Below, piece after piece: positions 1 through 10,982 of a stretch of DNA of 64,000 bases. Position 1 is the first letter of the stretch. Every line of letters starts with the position of its first letter. The translations under genes were made by a program, and so were the position numbers. The notes below the pieces were generated by a model that did not search any database, was not told where the DNA came from, and worked only from the letters and a program-made list of their open reading frames with translations. Location: the NCBI RefSeq assembly GCF_000001735.4, contig NC_003076.8:310001-374000 (forward strand), read 5' to 3'. The DNA comes from Arabidopsis thaliana. Lineage: Eukaryota; Streptophyta; Magnoliopsida; Brassicales; Brassicaceae.

Positions 1-459
1 CGATTTTCTGGTGTTTAATTAGGAGCAAACTAGATAGGCCTTCTTTGTTGATCCTGTCATTAATGGTTTGCTCTCTATGTTTCAGGTTGTTGTTTAATCA
101 AGAAGAGTGTGCAAAAATTGGAAGGCCAGGGAATGCAGAAACATGTATTTGAAAGCTGAACTCAATTGCTCTACACCACCCTCTCAGATCCTTTGTCCCT
201 TTGGGCCCTTGTTCTCCCTCATCCCTTATGTGGACACCCATTTTCTAAACCCCTGCTTCCACACCTTCCAGCCTTCCTCTCACAATGCTAGAAAAAACGC
301 CACTTGGAAGCATGATCTTTGCGAAGACGGTTGATCCGACACTAACAGCCTCCTCCTGAGTTCCTCCTCTACCCTTTATGTTGTCTGCGTTTTAGTATAT
401 TCTAGGGTGGTCTTTTTATTTAGTGGTATTAGTAGTGCTCTAAGCTAACCAGTTAGTCA
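1..459 (+). promoter_or_regulatory. CIPK15: 5' leader of CIPK15 with upstream ORFs
   Basis: A pyrimidine-rich splice acceptor ending in TTTCAG at 81-85 suggests that a leader intron ends here and that the CIPK15 5' UTR exon starts near 86. Between that point and the CIPK15 start codon at 460 there are four upstream ATGs. They open ORFs at 133-159 (8 residues), 143-334 (63 residues), 285-359 (24 residues) and 378-395 (5 residues). All terminate before the main start. The 133 and 143 ORFs overlap in different frames. Such an arrangement would normally depress translation of the main ORF. Whether all of this DNA is in the mature transcript is inferred from the splice acceptor, not shown. Confidence 0.6.
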
Positions 460-1725
460 ATGGAGAAGAAAGGATCTGTGTTGATGCTCCGTTATGAGGT
501 TGGGAAGTTTCTCGGTCAAGGTACCTTTGCTAAGGTATACCATGCTAGGCATTTGAAAACTGGTGATAGTGTAGCGATTAAGGTCATCGACAAAGAAAGA
601 ATCCTCAAAGTTGGCATGACCGAGCAGATTAAGCGAGAGATCTCTGCCATGAGACTCTTGAGGCATCCCAACATCGTTGAGCTCCATGAAGTCATGGCCA
701 CCAAATCTAAAATCTACTTCGTCATGGAACATGTTAAGGGTGGTGAGCTCTTCAACAAAGTGTCAACTGGGAAGCTGAGAGAAGACGTTGCGAGAAAGTA
801 CTTTCAGCAGCTTGTACGCGCTGTTGACTTCTGTCACAGCCGTGGAGTATGCCACAGGGACCTGAAGCCGGAGAATCTCTTGTTGGATGAGCATGGGAAT
901 CTTAAGATCTCTGATTTTGGTCTCAGCGCTCTTTCTGACTCTAGAAGGCAAGACGGGTTGCTGCATACTACATGCGGGACCCCTGCATATGTTGCACCGG
1001 AGGTGATAAGCAGGAACGGGTATGATGGGTTTAAAGCGGATGTGTGGTCCTGTGGAGTGATATTGTTCGTCTTGCTCGCTGGATATCTTCCTTTCCGTGA
1101 TTCCAATCTGATGGAGCTGTATAAGAAGATAGGCAAAGCTGAAGTCAAGTTCCCCAACTGGCTTGCTCCGGGGGCAAAGAGATTGCTCAAGAGGATCTTG
1201 GATCCTAACCCCAACACAAGGGTATCAACTGAGAAAATAATGAAGAGCTCTTGGTTCCGTAAAGGCCTACAAGAGGAGGTGAAAGAATCAGTTGAGGAAG
1301 AGACAGAAGTGGACGCAGAGGCAGAGGGAAACGCAAGTGCAGAGAAGGAAAAGAAGCGGTGTATCAACCTGAACGCGTTTGAGATCATATCTCTGTCCAC
1401 GGGGTTTGATCTCTCGGGACTGTTCGAGAAGGGAGAGGAGAAGGAGGAGATGAGGTTTACATCAAACAGAGAGGCATCTGAGATAACAGAGAAGCTGGTG
1501 GAGATTGGGAAGGACCTTAAGATGAAAGTGAGGAAGAAGGAACACGAATGGAGGGTGAAAATGTCGGCTGAGGCTACAGTGGTGGAAGCGGAAGTGTTTG
1601 AGATTGCGCCGAGCTATCACATGGTGGTGCTAAAGAAGAGCGGTGGAGATACTGCTGAGTATAAGAGAGTCATGAAGGAGAGTATAAGACCGGCTTTGAT
1701 CGACTTTGTATTAGCTTGGCACTGA
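460..1725 (+). CDS. CIPK15: CBL-interacting protein kinase 15 (SnRK3)
   Basis: Single-exon gene of 421 residues for a Ser/Thr kinase of the SnRK3 (SOS2-like) group. These kinases are activated by calcineurin-B-like Ca2+ sensors; CIPK15 is known as PKS3, a repressor of ABA signalling. The kinase domain covers about residues 12-266: Gly loop around 19-27, ATP lysine K41, catalytic HRDLKPEN at 132-139, DFG at 152-154 and APE at 179-181. A Glu-rich linker (about 272-300) precedes the NAF/FISL autoinhibitory, CBL-binding motif, with N-A-F at 305-307. A phosphatase-interaction-like C-terminal domain follows to the end. The start is the first ATG in frame, directly before the conserved N-terminus. 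It converges with CIPK14 downstream. The identification rests on the full-length match to the recalled Arabidopsis protein (At5g01810). Confidence 0.97.
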   Translation: MEKKGSVLMLRYEVGKFLGQGTFAKVYHARHLKTGDSVAIKVIDKERILKVGMTEQIKREISAMRLLRHPNIVELHEVMATKSKIYFVMEHVKGGELFNKVSTGKLREDVARKYFQQLVRAVDFCHSRGVCHRDLKPENLLLDEHGNLKISDFGLSALSDSRRQDGLLHTTCGTPAYVAPEVISRNGYDGFKADVWSCGVILFVLLAGYLPFRDSNLMELYKKIGKAEVKFPNWLAPGAKRLLKRILDPNPNTRVSTEKIMKSSWFRKGLQEEVKESVEEETEVDAEAEGNASAEKEKKRCINLNAFEIISLSTGFDLSGLFEKGEEKEEMRFTSNREASEITEKLVEIGKDLKMKVRKKEHEWRVKMSAEATVVEAEVFEIAPSYHMVVLKKSGGDTAEYKRVMKESIRPALIDFVLAWH

Positions 1726-3422
1726 AACATATTCTATCCTTTTTATGTGTCTTCTTCTTTTAGAATGTTTTTCTTGTTTTGTTTTGCCAATGTGTTTAGT
1801 TTATGTATTTTCTCTTGAGTCTCATCTTAAGACGTGTTTCGTATTTTTCTAGGTGTCAGTGTAACAATAATAATATGTGAGGACCAATTATATAGTTTGA
1901 GACAAAATAAGTAGATTTCTTTATCAGATAAAATAAAATAAATTGAGCCTTAATGAAATAAGCCAATAGACCGACAACGGTTTTAGGAAGCATTATACTA
2001 CTATTTTGTAGTTATTTCGTATTATTGTAGTCTTTTGGATGATCTTTTTGTGTATTAACAAAGTCAAAACAAATTTATAATTTAACTTACGTTACAGAAT
2101 TTGTTAATGGTGTGTTTTCTTCTTCTATTTTTTTGGTAAGAAATGGTGTTAAAAAAATGAGAAAAAGAATCCAATGGTAAGATTAGTGTTCATACATGTA
2201 TTGGAAAATGACAAAGTGTCTTTATTGGTTGGATGATTGTGATTGGGCCAATTCGAGAAGACGACTAAAATGGACAAGCTCATTGAATTCACGGCCTCCA
2301 GTGGACCACGTTGGCCCATAATCGGATATACACCATACATTTATCAGTTGGTCAAATCAAAACCTTTTATCATAGAGTGCAGAGTATATTTTTCTAAGGG
2401 TTTTGCTTAATCCGCTATCTTTTAGTGGGCCAACAACTACAAATTGGATTGAAGGAGAACCAAGGAAACCACCCAATTTAAGACTCTTGTCTTTTCGTAA
2501 TCTAACCAACATAACGTGCTCGTCAGATTTTTGCATTTGTGTGTTTCCTACTTTTCCTTTTATGCTCAACAGGATAATTAGTTACATATAACCACAATTA
2601 AGGAATTAATTAAAGCATATTAAGTGCTTTAAAAGTGTACGATGTGATTGTGTATATAGTAAATTGGATAATATATAGATCGTGGAGCCTACAATTATTG
2701 CATTGAAAAGGTGATATATATGTTGATTACAGTAATTATAACTGCTGAAGCTGAAATTAATGGATTATGGATGATTGGATTCAATGTGGATACCAAGAAA
2801 AGAAAATGATTGATGAGAATTATTGGTGTATGATCTTATATCACAGCCACATGCGATAGGATTATATAAAGTCCACTAGCTATATATCTATTTTAATAGT
2901 ATATTTTTACAATGATGTGATAAGGACAACCTCTTACTTATCAAAAAGGTGAAAGTAGATCAGTTGTGTTAGTTCATGGCTCAAATCTTGACACTTCTTT
3001 TTACATAATGACAAAATTAATAGCAGAAGAAGACTGTGTTTTATGAGTTGTTAAAAATTACATCTATATGTATGTTAAATATCATGTTGAATAGTTAACT
3101 AATCCTTAAGTAATGGTTAAGTTAGAGTGTCTTGTACACATAGCATTACTTCACATCCACGATACGTTACTAATGTATTATAGTGGCCATTTAAAACAAG
3201 TAATACATTTTTTTATATTTTATTTTTCATTTATATAAAATATAATTATGATTACATAACAAGAAGATACATACTTGCCAACTAAAAATTAAGATTTGTC
3301 GAGAAATTTCCTGAATAATTATGTCAGAGATATTCTCCGGGTAAAAAAAAAAGCAATTACATATAACCCGGGATATTTTTTTTTAATTATTATTTGGATA
3401 ATTTATTTGACAGATACCTAAA
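1726..3422. other. Convergent intergenic region between CIPK15 and CIPK14
   Basis: About 1.7 kb of AT-rich DNA between two tail-to-tail genes. It must contain both 3' UTRs and polyadenylation regions. I see no supported coding region, RNA gene or transposon end. Short open frames on both strands around 2150-2590 are low-complexity translations without recognisable motifs. Confidence 0.6.
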
Positions 3423-4751
3423 CTACGACGTCGTATGTACTTGAGTTGGTTCTGGGTCCGTTTGGTCTGATTCGTGCACAAGCTCGACGAAGAAAGGCCT
3501 GAGTGTATCTGTCCATAAATCTCGTCCAGATGCAGCGGCTCTTTGTCTCTTCCTCACCTCTATCATAACCAGCTCGTCCGTTAGCTGGTTTATCTCAACC
3601 ACCATTGCGAAGTTACCTTTTTGCCCCTCGATCTTCATCCCCCATGTTTCCTTCTTCGCCACCGTCAGATTCTCCGCCGACACGATCTCCTCCAGCCTCT
3701 CCACCACCCTCTCCGCCGTCCACGCCGACACGAACCGTTCCACTCGGTCGTACTTTCTGGCGTCTCCGAAAAGACCGGAGAGATTGAACCCTGGAGATCC
3801 TGAGATGATGTCGAATGCGTTCATCCTCCTTGCTCCCATCTCGCTGTCGGTCTCGTCCGCCGGGAGTTTCATATCGGAGTCCTCTAGATGGAATTTAGAC
3901 ATCCGATCGTCGTAGCCCTGTTTGAACCATGGATCGTGGATGATCTCTTCGATAGTGATCCTCGTCTGCGGATTCGTGTCTAAAAGCCGAGTCAGCAGTC
4001 GCCGGAGATCCGGTGAGGTCCACTTGGGAATGCGAAATTCTCCCTTGTAGATTTTCCGGTACATAACCATGAGATTATGGTCGTTGAAAGGGAGATAACC
4101 GGCGTTGAGGACGAACAGTATGATTCCACATGACCATATGTCGATTTTAGCACCGTCGTACCCTTTCTTCGCCAAAACCTCAGGCGCCACGTACGCCGGC
4201 GTACCACAGAGTGTGTGGAGGAGGCCGTCGGGTCGGATCTGATCGGTAAGAGCGCTGAGTCCGAAATCAGAGATCTTCAAATCGAGCTTCTCGTCGAGGA
4301 GGAGATTCTCCGGTTTGAGATCACGGTGAAAGATGCCGCGGGAGTGGCAATATCCGACGGCGGAGATGAGCTGCTGGAAATAACGACGGCTAAGATCCTC
4401 GCAGAACCTGCCCTTGGAGACTTTGGCGAATAGCTCACCGCCCTTGGCGAATTCCATGACGAAGAAGATCTTGGATTTGGTGGCGAGGACCTCGAACAGG
4501 CGCACGATAGAAGGGTGGCGCAGACGGTGCATGATAGCGATCTCTCTCTGAATGTTGCCATTGAGTCCTCCTTTCTGCAGCCGTTGCTTGCTCACCACTT
4601 TGATCGCAACGCTCTGACCCGTCGCTGTGCTCCTCCCGTGGTACACTTTCGCGAAGGCGCCGCATCCCACCAATTTTCCGACCTCGTATTTGCCGAAGAG
4701 CTGTCCACGGCGGTTCTCCGGCGGAAATTCCACCGGGTCAGAATCTACCAT
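3423..4751 (-). CDS. CIPK14: CBL-interacting protein kinase 14 (SnRK3)
   Basis: Intronless 442-residue SnRK3 kinase, matching the recalled Arabidopsis CIPK14 (At5g01820, SR1). It should work with CBL calcium sensors in ion and sugar/light responses. Kinase domain about residues 22-276: Gly loop around 29-36, K51, HRDLKPEN at 142-149, DFG at 162-164, APE at 189-191. The NAF motif N-A-F is at 311-313 and is followed by the conserved GFNLSGLF stretch. The C-terminal PPI-like domain runs to about 425, and an acidic/polar tail ends the protein. The codons are GC-richer than the surrounding DNA, as is common for intronless plant kinases. Start codon CAT on the + strand at 4749-4751. It lies 1.7 kb from and tail-to-tail with CIPK15. 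The two share architecture but their sequences are well diverged. Confidence 0.97.
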   Translation of the reverse strand: MVDSDPVEFPPENRRGQLFGKYEVGKLVGCGAFAKVYHGRSTATGQSVAIKVVSKQRLQKGGLNGNIQREIAIMHRLRHPSIVRLFEVLATKSKIFFVMEFAKGGELFAKVSKGRFCEDLSRRYFQQLISAVGYCHSRGIFHRDLKPENLLLDEKLDLKISDFGLSALTDQIRPDGLLHTLCGTPAYVAPEVLAKKGYDGAKIDIWSCGIILFVLNAGYLPFNDHNLMVMYRKIYKGEFRIPKWTSPDLRRLLTRLLDTNPQTRITIEEIIHDPWFKQGYDDRMSKFHLEDSDMKLPADETDSEMGARRMNAFDIISGSPGFNLSGLFGDARKYDRVERFVSAWTAERVVERLEEIVSAENLTVAKKETWGMKIEGQKGNFAMVVEINQLTDELVMIEVRKRQRAAASGRDLWTDTLRPFFVELVHESDQTDPEPTQVHTTS

Positions 4752-7416
4752 TAAAAACAGAATCTGCTAGGTCAATTATGGTACACAGAAACTGAGGTCA
4801 TTGCGAATGAATCAACGCCGTAGAAAAAAAAGAAAAGAAGTCTGAGAGAGAGAGTGTTGTTATTAATAGAAGAAGCGAAAGGAAAATTAGTAGTTTGAAA
4901 AGTAAAAAGATATGAACAAAAGTAACAGATATTTAGAGAGATCTGTTAGCAGAGAAAACAAAAGAGAGACAGACAAATTGGGAGGATTCGGATAAGAGAT
5001 AAGCCATGCTCTGTATCGAGTTGTTACATATATATTACTGTCTTGAGGTAGGAGATGAGGGTATTTTTGTCAATTACTATCAGATTCTTTTTCCTTATTT
5101 TCTTCTTCTTTATTTTCTTTGTAAAGACGTGGGAGATTTTCTGTTTTGTTTTCTTAATATATCTATTAAAAAAAGAAGAAGAAGAAGATGAAGATGTGGA
5201 CAAGAAGTTGAATTAGAACCATACAGGTGTCCCGTCGCTGTTGTCGTGTTGATTTGGTATCTCCGAGGGTTTAGGCTGTAGAATATACTCATTTCACACA
5301 TATACGCTTCGTCGTATCTTCGGCTATTTGCTATAATATTATTATTACAAGAACATATAAACATGTTTCCTCCAATATTGTTGAATATTATTATTTTATG
5401 GTCAACTCAAAACGGAGAATTGTTCTTTCGACTAGCCTAGGCAGCTAGCTCTAGTTAGTTAGTAATTCAGCTAACCACTGCTTTGTTTAGTCATCAATCG
5501 TGGTTAAGTCCTTTGAACATCCAAATTCCCCTTATTAGTATTAGTTCAAGTCTCATTTTGAGCACCAGGCTATATATTGCGGTTGACAGGTTACTACAAC
5601 TCCCGCCCCACTGCTCAAGGTTGGAATCGTCCTATAACTAGTGTCATTTCCTAATCTTCCTTAATCTTTTCAAATCACTATCTAAACTCTACGTTCATTT
5701 TTAATTATGATTCTTATGTTTATTTTTCCACTCCATCACTGTTCCAAATAACTTGAATTATTTATCAAATTTAAACAATACTTGGGAAAATATATTTCAT
5801 GCTTTTTGTATACATTTCACAGTTGTTTATTTCACTATTTTTAGAAAATATATTTGCTTATGTTGGAATCATTAGTTAATACATTTGGAAAACATATGTC
5901 ATTCCTTTTTAAAAATCTCCAGTTGTTTTTTCCCATATTCGTGGAAAAATAAATCGAGTCTTATGGGCAAATTGATCTATTTGATGCTTTTTGAAAAAAA
6001 GAAATATGACTACATTTAAGATTTCAATTGATTATTTTCAATATATGTTTCACATTATAAAGTACAAACAGTGCGCTTGAAAAAATAACTTTTGCCCAAA
6101 ATAAAAAAGAAAAACAAATTTGATTAATATTTAACATTATCTCATTGTTTTTTTTTAATAGTTACTATTTTCTTACTTAGCTAAGTTGGAAAGTCAGTAT
6201 AATTTTATAAAGATGTATTAGTTCCATGTATGATCACTACCCACAATCACACTAATTATGTCCCAATTCCTCAGACTTAAACATTTGACGACTTAGAAAT
6301 CATCGCATTGCATTGTTAGAGTGCAAGGCTTTTATAATCTTGTGAAGTTTTGGTTAAAGTTTAATACCAAAAAAAAGAGGATAAATTTTGCAGTGTCAAT
6401 TTTTATAGTAAATCTACGACGTGATCTACCCACCGCAGCGTACAACAAAATATAAAATCAATTTTAATTATTTTTGTAATTTATCCAAAACACACAACGT
6501 TTTAAAGATTAGATAAATCGTACGTTACTATTTTCGCTGTCACGCTGTGCCCATTTGTACATATATATAAATCCAAGCCACACATAAATTAGTACTATTT
6601 TTTTTTGGTAGGCATAAATTAGTACTACAGTATTCACATAAAACCAAATCAACATCTTTTTTAATATATATAAATCCATTAAAAGACATGTACGGGAATA
6701 AAATAAAAATAAATTACCGCGTTAATAATGTGATGTACGAAAGATTTCATTTGTTTTTAATTTTGATTTTTTCTGATGCTGTTTCATGGAAGCTTCTTTC
6801 GTTGGGGAAAAAGAGAAGGAGGAAGGAAAGAAGCTCGTTAAATAATTACGAAATCAAGGTTCTGTCAATAAAAATGGATGGTTATATAATTGCCCCTTTT
6901 CTTTCGTTGGTTCGAAAGGTTGCTCCAATCAAAATATCTACTGATTTTGAATACATTATTAATTGTTGACAAACAAAATAAAAGAATACATTATTAATTT
7001 AGCTTGTTACTTTTGGTCCCATGCAAGATTAATGTGACCATATAACCCATTTTTACGACAAAATTTAACGATATAATATATATGACCATAAATAACTTCT
7101 GAAGTAATTAACAAAAGAAAACATAAATAAAATGAATTAAAAAAATGGAATATACGAGGTCCATGTTAATATGTTATAAACACGTTTACAAAAAAAAAAA
7201 AAAAACGTAATGCAAGAATAAATGAAGGCTGCAGGAAGAAAAATAAAGGGCTTTCGTGCAGAAGAAAGAAACGTACGATAACATAACTGATATCTCCCGT
7301 AAGCATTGTCTTACGTTTATTAATGGTCTGGCGACTATATAATTTCCATTAATTCAACATCTAATTACAGTATTTGTCCGTCCACGATATGCATGTATTG
7401 ATATTTGATATCGTAA
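4752..7416. other. AT-rich intergenic DNA upstream of CIPK14
   Basis: The first several hundred bases (4752-5000, GA-rich on the + strand) are probably the CIPK14 promoter and leader, with a microsatellite-like AAG/GAA stretch at 5170-5190. The rest is AT-rich and without a supported gene. An open frame at 6688-6969 gives an unrecognisable protein of low complexity. A 15-bp direct repeat enclosing a poly(T) insert at 6583-6627 is listed separately. Confidence 0.5.
6583..6627. repeat. 15-bp direct repeat flanking a poly(T) micro-insert
   Basis: CATAAATTAGTACTA occurs at 6583-6597 and again at 6613-6627. The 15 bases between are a T run followed by GGTAGG. This is the layout expected of a target-site duplication around a severely truncated retroposon whose poly(A) tail lies on the minus strand. 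Simple slippage duplication is the alternative. Confidence 0.5.
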
Positions 7417-7611
7417 AACCAGAATTCTTTTTTTTTTTTTTTTTTTTTGAATACCAGGAGGTTCTGGGTCGAAGCCCGTAATTCCTCAGACCCGAAACCA
7501 CATCATGTAATATTAGTTTCGTTCCAAGCGTCACTCGAACCGACGATCTCTAAGCTTCGCCTAGGGTCTTTACTAATTGAGCTAACGACGCTTGATAACC
7601 AGAATTCTTTT
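7417..7611 (-). mobile_element. tRNA-derived SINE with intact target-site duplication
   Basis: On the minus strand the element starts near 7596 with a tRNA-like head. The RNA polymerase III A box (TAGCTCAATTAG) is at about 7573-7584, and the B box-like GGTTCGAGT is near 7525-7540. A tRNA-unrelated body follows and the element ends in a poly(A) tail, seen as a T run at about 7428-7448 on the + strand. The 15-bp direct repeat AACCAGAATTCTTTT lies at 7417-7431 and 7597-7611, a clear target-site duplication made by LINE-type reverse transcription. Length near 165 bp fits Brassicaceae SINEs. The exact family was not assigned. The well-preserved duplication suggests a fairly young insertion. Confidence 0.85.
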
Positions 7612-10600
7612 GTTAAACTGTATTTCTGGTATACATAGATTTACATTCGTTTCATCATGAAGATTAATTACAAACACTTAACGGTCAAAACACACAACAT
7701 TCTTTTTTTCTCGATCTTAATAGACACGCGTCTTATGTCTATACATATATTATTATCATTAGTGAGTATAGAAAAATCTGAAAATGTTCTCGCTTCTATT
7801 GCAGGAAGTAGTTTTTTGTATATATGATTCATATTCTCACGACAAGTTTAATGTTATTACAATTGCTTACCGACAAATTTATTAGTATTTCATAATATCG
7901 CATACGCAGACTAGAATAAGAACTAAGGGAAACGTCAGTCAGTAGCCAAAATTTTGTTTAAATAACGCGAGAAAACTGTTTCAAAGTTATACGCAGCTGA
8001 TTAGGTAAGCAGAAACCTAAATAAAGATTAAAACAAATTAAATTCTGATGACATCGACGGTTTAAATTTTATGGTTAGGCTAAGTCAATTTTCTACAATT
8101 CGTAAATATTAACCACCTACTCCTATTAAATTTGGATAGCAAATATACGAATAAAGAAAGAAATGGACTCCGGCCATAGATTTTTCAATTCTTTGCGCCT
8201 CAGTCATAAAATCAATTCTTTATCTTAAGATTATTGATGGTAACTCGGTATGGTGAGAACGATCTCTTCCGAGTTCCGACAACATTTTCTCTAAATGGGT
8301 TTCTTTATTTGTTTTAATAGTAGGAGATTAGTTGATCAAGGACCACACATCCAAGGTCCAAAAAGGAGAGCCCGCATCAATTAAAGTATCCCATGGGGAC
8401 ACAGGGAACATGCATGGTTAGGTTTCTGCATATTCTCCGATCCATTCCTTGCTTTCGCTATTTACTTATTTCTCAACATTTATTGTTACAATTATTAATT
8501 ATTCATTTATTTGTATCTTTTAACGTGTGCCAAGTAAATTGATTTTGTGTCCAGGTTCAAGTGCAAGAAATACTAGTATAAAACTAAATAATGCTTATAT
8601 CATATGTTTGGTCTGACGATACCTTGATGGTGAAATCTCTTCGATATCTGGTTCTTATTATGAACCATTTTCATATATATTAAATAAAAATCAATACATA
8701 TATACACGTTGAAGTAATTTTTATATGGACTTAAAGAATTGTGTCGAGTATGTGGAGTGAGTCAGCATAAGTCGGGATAATTTTGTCTGCTTCCTCGCAA
8801 ATAATTAAACGGTGATGTGCATATTTAACTAACTAAATGTATGTTTTTTTATCATATAGTTTATGGGCATCGCGTAATATACAAATCAGATGACAACGCT
8901 GAAGGAGGCACTCATTGATCGTGAGATTGCTTACTGTTGACCAAAAAATAAGTGTTAGTGAATTAGAATAATCTTACGTAATGAAGTCCCCACATACGGT
9001 GATGTGAGTATATATGAATTGCAATAGATAATAAAGTAAATAGTCGAAGTTAATTATATACAACAACCAAAAAAAAATAACGCAAAGATAATTATATACT
9101 ACATTTATGAAATTCCAGCAGAAACAAAAAAACATGGTTTCAACCTTCAACTGTTAAAATTATTGATTTAATCCTACAATTTCAGGTTCATTGATCCATC
9201 ACTACTATTATCAAATGTTGATTCTGCACTAAAAAAAAAGATTATAAACCATTAACCCAAACTTTCCCTGGGTTGAAAAGATAAATAATGGAACAACGTG
9301 AATAATCTGTAGAAGTCCATGATGTAATCATTGATCAAACCCGATCACTACAGGCTTTTCAAACACGTTTAAGGTAGTAACAACAAATTAGTATTTTTTA
9401 AAAGATTAGACACAAATTGGCTCCGTTACACAGCCTATGAAGTATGAACAGTTCCAAGACATTTAGCTGCAGTATCAACAACACTAATTATATATCCTCG
9501 AAAAGCCCAATAAATGCTTCTATACATATTAAATGGCCCAAAGTTCTTTGTTCTTGTATATTATTAGCCCTCACGACGGAACTATTAATCAATTTAATCT
9601 CATAAGAAAGCCCAAATGTATTCCCTTTATTTTATTGGCCCAAATGCTTTGCTATTTATTTTTTTGGGTCCGAGATAGAATTCAATAAACTATTTGTGTT
9701 ATAATAATTATTCAGCCTAGTGTTGGATTTAGACCCAAAACAAAAATAACATCATCCCTACCAAAAATCATAAACTTAGAATAAGAAATTCAATGTTCCC
9801 ATGTCCAATAGTTTTAATAAAAACGTATAAGATGTGAGTTGATCGATATAAAAAAGCAATATAGATATTGGAACTTTGTAGACATTATTACAATAATTAA
9901 TCCAATTTTTTAAGTCTGTACATCAAGGCATTGCGTATGAGTGGTGCCATTGCAATCCATATAAGCTACATTCTATTGTTTCTCAATTTTCAACTATTTA
10001 AATAGATACCCAATAGCCATTATATTAAATTGACACTGAGAAGTGCGTGATGATTCTTGATTTGTTATGTGGATCTTTTCTTTGGTTGACAACAACAACA
10101 AGAAAAAAAAAAATTTAAACAATAATTTTTTTGTGTAAAATTTTAAAAATGCAAACATCTCATAATTTGCTTTAAAGGGAAACTACTCGTTTAAAATAAA
10201 AGGAAAGGTAACTTTGGTAATGGAAACATTTTGTTATATAATTTGAGAAATACTACTAGTATTCAATAATTCACCGGAAAGTGGAGAGAGCCAGCAGAGC
10301 AGATTCAATTATAAATTATGAAAAAATTAGAATGATTAGTTATGTGAGTATATATAATTTAAATATATTGAAAAAGAGAAGACGAGATCAATTCTCTCTA
10401 ACAAACTTGTACCAACTGTTGCATTCTTATGTCACCAAAACGAAGACCTTATCTTCATTCTTACATTTCTTATATATTGTAATCAGTGTTGCTCGACAAC
10501 TCACGAGGCGTGTAGGCGTGTGTTATTCTAAAAAACTGTAGTTATGGAAGAAAATCCAAAGCAGTCATTAGATAAAACTGGTTTTAGATTAAAACTAAGC

Positions 10601-10982
10601 TAAGTTATGGCCTATGGGTTAGTTGTGAAATAAAAATTGGGTTTGGTCTAATTTCGGCCAAAAAAACATTACCATAAGAGAAAAAGTCAAAAGAGAAGGG
10701 AATGTTTGACCTCTCGCCTCTCGTGCTCCTCTGTAAGGCGGCTTTGTCCTCTCTGCGACTGACTGACTTCTTCTGACGGCTCCGTCCACCGTCGTCTCTT
10801 CTTCCGTTACGACTTTTTCTTCCAATTAAATAACTTTAACCAAAGGAAAATTTGAAACGCCAGCTCCTCTCTCCGTGTAACAAACCAACAACTACAACCA
10901 ACAAGAGCTTAGAGCTCTCTTTCTTTCTTTCTTCTTCCTTTTCTCTTTTCCATTCCTAAACAAAAGTCTTTCTTCCTCATCA
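7612..10982. other. AT-rich intergenic DNA and PUB16 promoter
   Basis: Gene-free stretch between the SINE and PUB16. The last 300 bases (about 10680-10982) become CT-rich, with CTTTCTTTC runs at 10915-10950, typical of an Arabidopsis promoter/leader; this is probably the PUB16 5' UTR. TGGGCC/AGCCCA-type motifs recur around 9500-9660. No convincing gene, RNA gene or full transposon was seen. Confidence 0.5.

Noticed and set aside
834..1400. Long open frame antisense to CIPK15 (188 codons)
   Set aside because: It is a shadow of the GC-richer kinase coding strand. Ser/Leu-rich composition, no domain, no start context.
6688..6969. 93-codon open frame as a novel gene
   Set aside because: No recognisable domain, AT-rich codons and no upstream promoter or leader signature. 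Frames of this length are expected in AT-rich plant spacer DNA.
7510..7596. Possible functional tRNA gene on the minus strand
   Set aside because: A and B boxes are present, but the sequence runs on into a non-tRNA body with poly(A) and has a 15-bp target-site duplication. No acceptor-stem pairing or clear anticodon arm is visible. SINE is the better reading.
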